Shown one piece after another: positions 1 through 7,091 of a stretch of DNA of 8,161 nucleotides. The stretch spans positions 1-8,161 of the forward strand of contig JAUWOI010000178.1 of NCBI GenBank assembly GCA_030612185.1, written 5' to 3'. The position numbers and the translations under genes were made by a program. The number at the start of each line of letters is the position of its first letter. Within the stretch, counting starts at the first letter, position 1. Origin of the DNA: Anaerolineae bacterium (lineage in GTDB: Bacteria; Chloroflexota; Anaerolineae; B4-G1). The notes beneath the pieces are model-generated. The model was not told the DNA's origin, did no database searches, and saw nothing but the letters and a program-made list of their open reading frames with translations.

Positions 1-1
1 G

Positions 2-142
2 GCCGGGATGATGAGGGAAGTCACGAAACTGAAGGATCTACCACCGATGCTGAAGTCGTTGACTTTGGAGGAGTTACAGGCGTTCTTTCTGGAGTTGGCC
101 GACCGCGAATTCCGCGACGTCAGACCCCCGGATTGGTGGTAA
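2..142 (+). CDS. 3' end of a small unknown protein (partial, no start seen)
   Basis: An open frame enters from the left edge and ends at TAA 140-142. It encodes about 46 residues ending in PPDWW. Met codons at 8 and 11 could start a 43-44 residue protein, but no ribosome binding site can be judged this close to the edge, so it may equally be the tail of a longer gene. The visible part is charged and probably helical (SLTLEELQAFFLELADREF), with no membrane segment or known motif. It lies 37 bases upstream of the amidase on the same strand, so the two are probably co-transcribed. I do not recognise the family. The reading frame is uninterrupted but short, hence moderate confidence. Confidence 0.5.
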   Translation, partial: AGMMREVTKLKDLPPMLKSLTLEELQAFFLELADREFRDVRPPDWW

Positions 143-179
143 CGCGCACTGAATACTCAGCAAAGAAGGAGATAACAAA

Positions 180-1874
180 ATGACCCAAAAGATAGAATAC
201 GATCTCAAATCGGTTAGGCTACCATACCTGGCAGGGCCGTTGCTGCGCCTGTTCGTGACGCTGCTGGAAAGCCCGCTGCGCGGGTTGCTGCTCCCCAACT
301 TGTTTCGCAGCGCCGGGATCGCCCGCCTGCGGGAGCAACAGATAAACGAACCACCCACCTGGCATCCGATACACGCCACGGACACACCAGCCTCCGAAGC
401 AGGGAGCGTGCCGCAGGACGAGTGGCCTGGCCCACCGGCTCAATCTGGCCTCGGTTTCCACTTCGCCACCGTGCACGACTACGCCAGAGCATACCGGGAA
501 GGGAGAACCACCCCGGACGAAGTGGCGCACAAGGTGCTGGAAGCGATTGGGGCCAGCAATGCTGCCGACCCACCTCTGCGCGCCATCATCGCCGTGGAGC
601 GCGAGGACGTGCTGAGGCAAGCACGGGCGGCCACAGAGCGCATCAAGAATGGGCAACCATTGAGTACCTTCGACGGCGTGCCAGTGGCGGTGAAAGACGA
701 GGTGGACATGGTACCGTACCCCACCACGGTGGGCACCGCCTTCCTGGGGAAGTCCCCGGCGGGGGAGGATGCCACGGTGGTGGCCCGGATGCGAGCGGCA
801 GGCGCACTGCTGATCGGCAAGGCCAACATGCACGAGATCGGCATCGGGATGACCGGGCTGAACCCCCACCACGGGACGCCCCGCAACCCCTACAACCCCG
901 ACCACTACACCGGGGGCAGTTCGAGCGGCCCGGGCGCGGCGGTGGCCTCGGGTCTCTGCCCGGTCGCCATTGGAGCGGATGGCGGCGGCTCGATCCGCGC
1001 CCCGTCGTCGTTCTGCGGGCTGGTGGGGCTGAAACCCACCTTCGGGCGAGTGAGCGAGTTTGGGGCCGCGACGCTCTGCTGGAGCGTCGCTCACCTGGGG
1101 CCGCTGGCGGCCACCGCTACCGACGCCGCACTGGCCTTCGGTCTGATGGCCGGCCCCGACCCCAAAGACCACATCTCTCTGCACCAACCCCCACCCACCC
1201 TGGCGGGATGGAACAACCCGGATTTGAGCGACCTGACGCTGGGGGTCTACTGGCCGTGGTTCCGGCACGCTGCTACCGACGTGGTGTCGGCGTGCGAGTC
1301 GTTGCTCAAGGAGTTTGAGAATCGGGGAGCCCAGGTGCGCGAGATCATAATCCCCAATCTTGAAAACGCGCGGGTCGCGCACACGATAACGATTGCCGGG
1401 GAGATGTCCCAGGCGATGGGCCGGTACTACGCCGACCACCGCCGCGAGCACGGCCTGGACGTGCGCACCAACCTGGCGCTGGCGCGTGCATTCACTGCCC
1501 GCGATTACATCCAGGCCCAGCGGGCGCGCACCCAGTTGATGACCAATTTCAACCGTGCGCTGGAACAGGTGGACGTGATCATCACTCCAACCACTGGACT
1601 GACCGCCCCCGCCATCCCCCAGGCCGCTCTGCCGCACGGCGAGTCAGATCTGACCACACTGATGGAGATCATGCGTTTCACGACGCAGGCCAATTTCACC
1701 GGGCTGCCCGCCATCTCCTTCCCGGCGGGCTACAACGAGGCCGGGCTGCCCATCGGCATGCAGGCCATAGGCCGCGCCTGGCAGGAACAGATACTGCTAC
1801 GGTTAGCGCTGGCCGCCGAGCAGATAGTGGAACGACAAGCGCCGCAGGTGTATTACGAGATATTGGCAGAATAA
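180..1874 (+). CDS. Amidase-signature hydrolase, plant fatty acid amide hydrolase (FAAH)-like
   Basis: This 564-residue protein belongs to the amidase signature family, Ser-cisSer-Lys hydrolases that cleave amide (sometimes ester) bonds. The triad is visible: Lys172 in PVAVKDEVD, the cis-Ser at 247 in TGGSSSGPG, and the nucleophile Ser271 in GADGGGSIRAP. The spacing of 24 residues between the serines is the family value. Most bacterial amidases (GatA-like, about 460-500 aa) start near the catalytic domain. This one has roughly 95 extra N-terminal residues, with LFVTLLESPLRG at 24-35 and an RDY/HDYARAY-type segment at 99-105. From memory these resemble Arabidopsis FAAH, as do the C-terminal ITPTTGLTAPAIP stretch and the YYEIL end. 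A likely substrate is therefore a lipid or N-acyl amide, but that is inference. The first helices are hydrophobic and could touch membrane; no signal peptide is apparent. The start is supported by AAGGAG at 166-171, 8 bases ahead of the ATG. A terminator follows at 1953. Confidence 0.93.
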   Translation: MTQKIEYDLKSVRLPYLAGPLLRLFVTLLESPLRGLLLPNLFRSAGIARLREQQINEPPTWHPIHATDTPASEAGSVPQDEWPGPPAQSGLGFHFATVHDYARAYREGRTTPDEVAHKVLEAIGASNAADPPLRAIIAVEREDVLRQARAATERIKNGQPLSTFDGVPVAVKDEVDMVPYPTTVGTAFLGKSPAGEDATVVARMRAAGALLIGKANMHEIGIGMTGLNPHHGTPRNPYNPDHYTGGSSSGPGAAVASGLCPVAIGADGGGSIRAPSSFCGLVGLKPTFGRVSEFGAATLCWSVAHLGPLAATATDAALAFGLMAGPDPKDHISLHQPPPTLAGWNNPDLSDLTLGVYWPWFRHAATDVVSACESLLKEFENRGAQVREIIIPNLENARVAHTITIAGEMSQAMGRYYADHRREHGLDVRTNLALARAFTARDYIQAQRARTQLMTNFNRALEQVDVIITPTTGLTAPAIPQAALPHGESDLTTLMEIMRFTTQANFTGLPAISFPAGYNEAGLPIGMQAIGRAWQEQILLRLALAAEQIVERQAPQVYYEILAE

Positions 1875-1881
1875 ACATCGT

Positions 1882-1921
1882 CAGACCTGACAGGTTTTTG
1901 CTCGTAAACCTGTCAGGTCTG
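1882..1921. repeat. Perfect 16-bp-arm inverted repeat
   Basis: The arm CAGACCTGACAGGTTT (1882-1897) is followed by an 8-base loop and its exact reverse complement (1906-1921). Each arm is itself nearly palindromic (ACCTG-A-CAGGT at 1885-1895). It begins 7 bases after the amidase stop. No T-tract follows, so it is unlikely to be a terminator on its own. It could be a dispersed REP-like element or an mRNA 3'-end stabilising hairpin. Confidence 0.8.
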
Positions 1922-1952
1922 GCCTGAGCAGTAACCCGTAGCGCAAATAGAG

Positions 1953-1982
1953 AAGGCCCCTCACCAGGGTGAGGGGCCTTTT
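1953..1982 (+). terminator. Intrinsic terminator between convergent amidase and groL
   Basis: A 12-bp perfect GC-rich stem pairs AAGGCCCCTCAC (1953-1964) with GTGAGGGGCCTT (1969-1980) around a 4-base loop, and on the plus strand runs into a short T tract (1979-1982). It lies 78 bases after the amidase stop. Read on the minus strand, the same stem sits 34 bases beyond the groL stop and is followed by a looser T-rich tail (TTCTCTATTT), so it plausibly serves both convergent units. Confidence 0.8.
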
Positions 1983-2016
1983 GCCTGCAAGTTGCCTGCG
2001 AACTGACCGTGCCGGT

Positions 2017-3669
<1,653 letters not shown>

Positions 3670-3690
3670 TTAGATTGGGTTGTTTCTATG

Positions 3691-3993
3691 CTACTGCAGG
3701 ATAGCCAGGATATCGCTCTCTTTTATGAAGAGGATTTCCTTGCCGCCCTCCATCTTGAACGACGTGCCAGTGTACTTGGCATACACAACCGTGTCACCGA
3801 CTTTGACCTCCATCGGGATACGCTTGCCATCCTCGTCAAGACGGCCCGGCCCCACAGCCAGCACCTTGCCCTGCTGGGGCTTCTCTTTGGCGGTATCGGG
3901 CAGCACCAACTCACCACCGGCGAAGGTTTCCACATCCTTCTCCAGTGGCTCAACGACCACCCGCTCAGCCAACGGTTTGATATTCAGTGTCAT
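3691..3993 (-). CDS. groES: Co-chaperonin GroES (Hsp10)
   Basis: This 100-residue protein is the heptameric lid of the GroEL folding chamber. Family landmarks are the N-terminal [15 protein letters not shown], the mobile loop around residues 18-35 ([15 protein letters not shown]), the GKVLAVGPG strand near 42-50 and the C-terminal [22 protein letters not shown] core. The open frame extends upstream to an ATG at 4039-4041, but that codon lies at the edge of the CIRCE operator and would add 16 unrelated residues. The ATG at 3991-3993 instead has a perfect AGGAGG 7 bases ahead and begins at the normal GroES N terminus, so it was chosen. It is the first gene of the groES-groL operon. Confidence 0.98.
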   Translation of the reverse strand: MTLNIKPLAERVVVEPLEKDVETFAGGELVLPDTAKEKPQQGKVLAVGPGRLDEDGKRIPMEVKVGDTVVYAKYTGTSFKMEGGKEILFIKESDILAILQ

Positions 3994-4000
3994 CTCATTA

Positions 4001-4006
4001 CCTCCT
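4001..4006 (-). promoter_or_regulatory. groES ribosome binding site
   Basis: The minus strand reads AGGAGG followed by 7 bases and then ATG (3991-3993). This site fixes the groES start and excludes the longer frame beginning in the CIRCE element. Confidence 0.9.
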
Positions 4007-4030
4007 GATTGAAATTGATTGTTCATTTCG

Positions 4031-4057
4031 CTAGCACTCAAACCGTGAGAGTGCTAA
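4031..4057 (-). promoter_or_regulatory. CIRCE operator (HrcA binding site)
   Basis: The plus strand reads CTAGCACTC, 9 bases, GAGTGCTAA. That matches the CIRCE consensus TTAGCACTC-N9-GAGTGCTAA at 17 of 18 arm positions. CIRCE is the operator of the HrcA heat-shock repressor. It lies just downstream of the groESL -10 (4068-4073) and 37 bases upstream of the groES start, so bound HrcA would block transcription initiation or escape. HrcA itself is not in the window. Confidence 0.97.
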
Positions 4058-4067
4058 CACAAGCGCA

Positions 4068-4095
4068 ATCATACCACAGATTTTGCAGATGTCAA
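4068..4095 (-). promoter_or_regulatory. groESL promoter, sigma70-type with extended -10
   Basis: On the minus strand a perfect -35 TTGACA (4090-4095) is separated by 16 bases from TATGAT (4068-4073), which is preceded by TGG, an extended -10. Transcription should start near 4061, directly ahead of the CIRCE element. The match is near consensus, as expected for a strong promoter whose output is set by repression. Confidence 0.9.
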
Positions 4096-4130
4096 GGGTA
4101 TGAAACCGGGAATTTGCCACATCTGACAAC

Positions 4131-4158
4131 TTGACATCTCTGTTTTTTGTGGTATACT
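4131..4158 (+). promoter_or_regulatory. Promoter of the zinc ribbon/CsoR/thioredoxin operon
   Basis: A perfect -35 TTGACA (4131-4136), a 16-base spacer and TATACT (4153-4158) preceded by TGG (extended -10) point rightwards. The expected start is near 4165, inside the palindrome at 4154-4175, and 36 bases before the zinc ribbon ATG. It is divergent from, and an inverted near-copy of, the groESL promoter. Confidence 0.88.
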
Positions 4159-4175
4159 ATACCCAGGTATAGTAT
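4151..4175. promoter_or_regulatory. Candidate operator: overlapping dyads over the -10 and start site
   Basis: Three GGTATA half-sites alternate in orientation: GGTATA (4151-4156), TATACC (4158-4163) and GGTATA (4166-4171). They form two overlapping dyads. One is 13 bp (4151-4163, 1-base centre). The other has perfect 10-bp arms, ATACTATACC and GGTATAGTAT, around CA (4154-4175). The site covers the -10 and the expected start point, a repressor position. ATACC/GGTAT halves around a short centre recall CsoR-family operators, and a CsoR-family gene is the second gene downstream. Autoregulation is an inference. Confidence 0.7.
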
Positions 4176-4200
4176 TTCTGTGTGTGGAGGTGAAAAATAG

Positions 4201-4401
4201 ATGCCGATCTACGAGTATCGTTGTGCCGAGTGTGGTGAGAGATTTGAACTGCTCGTGCGTTCCACCGCCAGGCAGACCGTTCCCATCTGCCCCAAGTGCG
4301 GCAGCCCCAAAGTGCAGAAAGCCATCTCGCTGTTTGGGGTCGGTGGGACAGGCGGGAGCAGCAAGGCCAGTGCCGCCTCTTGCGGCCCTGGCCCCACCTG
4401 A
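4201..4401 (+). CDS. FmdB-type zinc ribbon protein
   Basis: This 66-residue protein opens with MPIYEYRCAECG and carries two CxxC pairs (Cys8/Cys11 and Cys30/Cys33), the single zinc ribbon of the FmdB/CxxC_CxxC_SSSS putative regulatory family. The remainder (45-66) is a low-complexity Gly/Ser/Ala tail with one further Cys at 61. The family is widespread and named after a protein encoded beside formamidase, but its biochemical role is not settled. Zinc binding is expected from the fold, not shown. GGAGGT at 4186-4191 lies 9 bases ahead of the ATG. An overlapping frame starting at 4184 is rejected because it lacks family similarity. It is the first gene after the 4131 promoter, 46 bases before the CsoR-like regulator, so it may be a target or partner of that regulation. 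Confidence 0.92.
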   Translation: MPIYEYRCAECGERFELLVRSTARQTVPICPKCGSPKVQKAISLFGVGGTGGSSKASAASCGPGPT

Positions 4402-4447
4402 GGGATAAGTCACTAGGGGGCCGTGGGCCTCCGGCAAGGGGAAGAAG

Positions 4448-4711
4448 ATGCAGTTAACCGATTCATCCAGCAAGGCCGACCTGTTGAGGCGTGTACGGCG
4501 TATCGAGGGCCAGGCGCGGGGTGTGGCGCGCATGATCGAGGAAGACCGCGACTGTCACGAGATTCTGCAACAACTGGCCGCCATCCGCTCCGCCGCGCAT
4601 CAGGCTACTGTCGCGCTGGTGCGTGTTTATGCCACCGAGTGTGTGGCATCGAATGGCTCGGCCGAAGAGATCGCCGACGCGCTGGCAACGGCGCTGTCGA
4701 GGTTAGCGTAG
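4448..4711 (+). CDS. CsoR/FrmR-family (DUF156) transcriptional repressor lacking the Cu-site His
   Basis: The 87 residues fit the all-helical CsoR/RcnR/FrmR family, tetrameric repressors that leave DNA on binding metal, aldehyde or reactive sulfur. Visible family features are the LLRRVRRIEGQARGVARMIEE first helix (12-32), Cys36 in DRDCHEIL, the QQLAAIRSA helix, and Cys65 in the YATECV segment. Aligned by eye with Mycobacterium tuberculosis CsoR (Cys36, His61, Cys65), both cysteines coincide but the copper-ligating His61 is Tyr61. The staphylococcal persulfide sensor CstR, as I recall it, also keeps two Cys and lacks that His. A thiol or persulfide sensor is therefore more likely than a Cu(I) sensor, although the ligand is unproven. 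It lies between the zinc ribbon and disulfide oxidoreductase genes and probably acts on the dyads at 4151-4175. AGGGGA (4436-4441) is a modest ribosome binding site. Confidence 0.93.
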   Translation: MQLTDSSSKADLLRRVRRIEGQARGVARMIEEDRDCHEILQQLAAIRSAAHQATVALVRVYATECVASNGSAEEIADALATALSRLA

Positions 4712-4712
4712 G

Positions 4713-4772
4713 AACGAATAACGAATTGCGAATAACGAATAGCGAATCGCGAGTAACGAATTACGAATCGCG
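4713..4772. repeat. Degenerate CGAAT tandem repeat
   Basis: About eight short units built on (A/G)CGAAT follow each other with 6-8 base periodicity, for example AACGAAT, GCGAAT, AACGAAT, AGCGAAT, ACGAAT. They fill the spacer between the CsoR-like gene and the disulfide oxidoreductase gene. The AT-richer composition stands out from the GC-rich neighbours. Translated shadows give ITN-SE-RVTNYESR-like strings, so predicted proteins covering it are artefacts. Confidence 0.8.
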
Positions 4773-4798
4773 CATCCTAAAATCAAAGGAGATAAAAG

Positions 4799-5452
4799 AT
4801 GCCTCTACTGGACAAAGAGATCGCAGATCAGATAAAGCAAGAACTGGTCAACCTGGCAGGCCCGGTGCGGCTGGTGATGTTCACTCAGGAATCAGAGTGC
4901 CAGTACTGCGCCGAGACCCAGCAACTGGTCGAGGAAGTCGCCGCACTCTCTGGCCAACTGACGGCCGAGGTCTACGACTTCGTCACCGACAAGGAGAAGG
5001 CTGAGGAGTTAAGCGTGGACAAGATCCCAGCCGTCGCCGTCATCGGCGCGGAGGATTACGGGGTGCGCTTCTACGGCATCCCCTCCGGCTACGAGTTCAC
5101 CTCTCTCCTGCACGCCATCAAATTGGTGGCAGCGGGGAAGCCGGAACTGAGCGAAGAGACACTACAGATACTGGCAGAGATGACCGAACCGGTGCACATG
5201 CAGGTCTTCGTCACTCCCACCTGCCCCTACTGTCCGCCGGCAGTGGTGTTGGCCCACCACATGGCCGTCGCCAGCCCGATGATTCGGGCGGACATGGTTG
5301 AGGCGACGGAGTTCCCCCACCTGGCAACTGAATACCAGGTGATGGGCGTGCCGCGCACGGTGATCAACGAGACGGTGCACGTCGAGGGGGCCGCGCCAGA
5401 GCCGATGGTGCTGGAGAAACTCCAGGAGGCGCTGGCCGGCGCAGAGAGGTGA
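4799..5452 (+). CDS. Protein disulfide oxidoreductase (two thioredoxin-fold domains; glutaredoxin-like)
   Basis: This 217-residue protein consists of two tandem thioredoxin-fold units, each with its own CxxC. Cys34-Gln-Tyr-Cys37 follows a VMFTQESE strand, and Cys142-Pro-Tyr-Cys145 follows VFVTPT. The matching cis-prolines are Pro77 (DKIPAVAV) and Pro185 (MGVPRTVI). The CQYC/CPYC pair and the length match the PDO family described in Pyrococcus and other thermophiles, cytoplasmic dithiol-disulfide enzymes that accept electrons from thioredoxin reductase. No signal peptide is present, so cytoplasmic action is expected. The ATG has a strong AAGGAG (4786-4791) 7 bases ahead. The stop TGA overlaps the region where trxB translation begins, which supports a PDO-TrxB couple. 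An NrdH or AhpF-like N-terminal-domain function is a less likely alternative. Confidence 0.93.
   Translation: MPLLDKEIADQIKQELVNLAGPVRLVMFTQESECQYCAETQQLVEEVAALSGQLTAEVYDFVTDKEKAEELSVDKIPAVAVIGAEDYGVRFYGIPSGYEFTSLLHAIKLVAAGKPELSEETLQILAEMTEPVHMQVFVTPTCPYCPPAVVLAHHMAVASPMIRADMVEATEFPHLATEYQVMGVPRTVINETVHVEGAAPEPMVLEKLQEALAGAER
5445..5452 (+). promoter_or_regulatory. trxB ribosome binding site inside the end of the PDO gene
   Basis: AGAGGTGA overlaps the PDO stop codon and ends 5 bases before ATG 5458-5460. It favours that ATG over the in-frame GTG at 5449-5451, which is itself part of this site. The arrangement suggests translational coupling. Confidence 0.65.
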
Positions 5453-5457
5453 GCACA

Positions 5458-6441
5458 ATGAAAATCAAACCCCTCATTACAACCCTGGAGCCTGCGGGCG
5501 CGGGCAAGGAGGCAGAGGCGGTTTACGACCTGATCATCATCGGCGGGGGGCCAGCCGGTCTCACCGCCGCCGTCTACGCCGGTCGCGCCGCTCTCAAGAC
5601 ACTGGTGCTGATCGGTCCCGGCCCCGGCGGGCAGGTGGCCAACACCGACCTGGTGGAGAACTTCCCCGGTTTTCCCGAAGGCATCAGTGGAGCGGAACTG
5701 GCACAGCGTTTGCAGAGCCAGGCCGGGCGCTTCGGGGCCCAGATCGTGATGGACGCCGTGACCGAGGTGGACTTTTCCAGCACACCTTTCACCATCCAGA
5801 CGCACTCCGTGACGTACCAGGCGCGAACAGCGATCGTCGCCACCGGGGCCGTCCCCCGTCGCCTGGGCGTGCCTGGCGAGGCAGAGTTCTTCGGGCGCGG
5901 CGTCTCCGCTTGCGCCACCTGCGACGGCTTCTTCTACCAGGGAAAAAGGGTCGTCGTGGCCGGCGGAGGGGATAGCGCCATCGCCGAGGGGATCTTCCTC
6001 ACCAGGTTCGCCAGCGAGGTTTTCGTCGTCCACCGGCGCGACCAACTGCGGGCCACGAAGATCTACCAGGAACGAGCCTTCGCCAACTCCAAGATGCGCT
6101 TCGTGTGGGATAGCGTAGTGGAGGGGATCGTGGGTGAACAGACTGTGACCGGTGTGCAGGTGCGCAACGTGAAAACCGGGGAGACTTCCGTCATTGAAGC
6201 CGATGGCATATTCGTCTACATCGGGATGGAGCCGGGGACAGAACTGTTTGCCGGCCAGATCGAATTAAACGAGGCTGGCTATATCATCACGGACAGGCAT
6301 CAGCGCACCAACGTGCCGGGTGTCTTCGCGGCTGGCGACGTGCAAGATCCTCACTATCGCCAGATAGTGATCGCCGCCGGCACCGGTGCAATCGCGGCGA
6401 TGGAGACAGAGCGGTTCCTCGTGGAAGAGGCCCATTCGTGA
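5458..6441 (+). CDS. trxB: Thioredoxin-disulfide reductase (NADPH, FAD)
   Basis: From ATG 5458 this is a 327-residue low-molecular-weight thioredoxin reductase. It has the FAD motif IIIGGGPAG (26-34), the GGQVANTD-VENFPGF segment (57-72), the redox-active Cys152-Ala-Thr-Cys155-Asp, and the NADPH motif VVAGGGDSA (166-174). HRR (192-194) contributes the arginines expected for the 2'-phosphate of NADPH, and GVFAAGDV (288-295) is the second FAD motif. All catalytic parts are present, so the enzyme should transfer electrons from NADPH via FAD to the disulfide of a thioredoxin-like partner. The obvious partner is the PDO encoded immediately upstream. About 20 extra residues precede the FAD strand compared with typical TrxB. 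A GTG at 5449 would give 330 residues and is possible, but its ribosome binding site is poorer. Confidence 0.96.
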   Translation: MKIKPLITTLEPAGAGKEAEAVYDLIIIGGGPAGLTAAVYAGRAALKTLVLIGPGPGGQVANTDLVENFPGFPEGISGAELAQRLQSQAGRFGAQIVMDAVTEVDFSSTPFTIQTHSVTYQARTAIVATGAVPRRLGVPGEAEFFGRGVSACATCDGFFYQGKRVVVAGGGDSAIAEGIFLTRFASEVFVVHRRDQLRATKIYQERAFANSKMRFVWDSVVEGIVGEQTVTGVQVRNVKTGETSVIEADGIFVYIGMEPGTELFAGQIELNEAGYIITDRHQRTNVPGVFAAGDVQDPHYRQIVIAAGTGAIAAMETERFLVEEAHS

Positions 6442-6490
6442 GTTCATCGGTGGGGAACATTCCGAGTGCACATAGACAGTCAGTAAGGGT

Positions 6491-6697
6491 ATGCCCGATC
6501 ATCCGCCCCCGGCCAAGATCCCTCACGTGGATGAGAGCCGATGTCAGGCCTGTCCCAAGTGCATGGCGCGGAAGGCGCGCCGGGTCAAAGCCATCGTCGC
6601 CATAGACCCAGGTGAGCCGCCGTTCATTGACGGCAATCTCTGCTACGGCTGTATGGTCTGCGTGCCAGCCTGCCCGTTTGAGGCCGTCGTGGTATGA
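6491..6697 (+). CDS. Small ferredoxin-like 4Fe-4S protein with one incomplete cluster motif
   Basis: This 68-residue protein resembles half-length bacterial ferredoxins with two cluster motifs. The C-terminal motif is complete: Cys51-x2-Cys54-x2-Cys57-x3-Cys61-Pro. The N-terminal motif has Cys18-x2-Cys21-x2-Cys24, but the position of the fourth ligand is Lys28 and no other Cys is nearby, so that site has only three Cys. It could hold a 3Fe-4S cluster, use a non-Cys ligand, bind another metal or be empty. The protein presumably carries electrons, with partner unknown; its place 49 bases after trxB suggests a redox link. The start is weakly supported. AAGGG lies only one base from the ATG, while an upstream stop at 6473 prevents much extension. 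Confidence 0.85.
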   Translation: MPDHPPPAKIPHVDESRCQACPKCMARKARRVKAIVAIDPGEPPFIDGNLCYGCMVCVPACPFEAVVV

Positions 6698-6732
6698 CCT
6701 GCGTTTGCCTGCCTTCGCGATAGCAGGTCATA
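6693..6732. repeat. 10-bp inverted repeat overlapping the ferredoxin stop codon
   Basis: TATGACCTGC (6693-6702) is matched exactly by GCAGGTCATA (6723-6732) across a 20-base loop. The left arm contains the ferredoxin TGA. No T-run follows, so it is not a convincing terminator. It could be an RNA processing or stability hairpin between the ferredoxin and membrane-protein genes. Confidence 0.6.
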
Positions 6733-6766
6733 ATTCGAGGCCCAAACCCGGACACAGGGAGGGTAA

Positions 6767-7072
6767 ATGGCGGACAACGGAGAGCGGCAACAAGAGGAGC
6801 AACTGGTCGAACAACTGGAACGCCTGGCCGCCGTCACAACAGTACTTGCCCATGAGGTTGAGCGTTTGCGGCAATGGCGTCCCCTGTCTGGCAGCCTGCG
6901 TCGCCTTCTGTGGCGCAGTTTCATCCAGGGGACAGCGAGCGGGCTGGGCCGGGCGGTGGGGGCGACGGTGATGTTGACGCTGCTGATATGGCTACTGGGA
7001 GGATTGCAGGTGGTGCCGGTTCTGGGCATTTGGATCGCCCGGCTGTTGGAGGCGATACAGGTGGCCCAGTAG
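6767..7072 (+). CDS. Coiled-coil plus single-membrane-helix protein, DUF5665-like
   Basis: This 101-residue protein has two parts. Residues 8-38 (EEQLVEQLERLAAV to VERLRQW) form a charged amphipathic helix, probably a coiled coil. Residues 52-98 contain FIQGTASGLGRAVGATVMLT followed by a strongly hydrophobic stretch (LLIWLLGGLQVVPVLGIWIA), predicting one membrane segment or a re-entrant pair near the C terminus. The FxxGxxxGLGxAxGAT pattern followed by a hydrophobic helix ending in a short amphipathic tail resembles DUF5665 proteins as I remember them; their function is unknown. A purine-rich AGGGAGGG (6756-6763) lies 3 bases ahead of the ATG, slightly close. It is 19 bases upstream of the cupin gene and is probably co-transcribed with it. 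Confidence 0.85.
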   Translation: MADNGERQQEEQLVEQLERLAAVTTVLAHEVERLRQWRPLSGSLRRLLWRSFIQGTASGLGRAVGATVMLTLLIWLLGGLQVVPVLGIWIARLLEAIQVAQ

Positions 7073-7091
7073 ATCTTGAAAGGAGATTGCT

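Noticed and set aside
219..1637. 472-aa minus-strand open frame across the amidase gene
   Set aside because: It is fully antisense to a gene with an intact catalytic triad. Its translation is low-complexity with no domain, as expected for a GC-rich shadow frame.
3994..4041. N-terminal extension of GroES (16 extra residues)
   Set aside because: It would start at the edge of the CIRCE operator and has no ribosome binding site, while the internal ATG has AGGAGG and the normal GroES N terminus.
4154..4175. Second intrinsic terminator or attenuator
   Set aside because: The palindrome is AT-rich, overlaps a consensus -10 and has no T-tract, so an operator is the better explanation.
4713..4772. 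CRISPR array
   Set aside because: Units are 6-8 bases, degenerate and without spacers, and no cas genes are nearby.
4423..5004. 193-aa plus-strand frame spanning the csoR-like gene, spacer and PDO start
   Set aside because: It crosses the CGAAT repeat and overlaps two recognisable genes in another frame. It is Arg/Gly-rich, as is typical of shadows.
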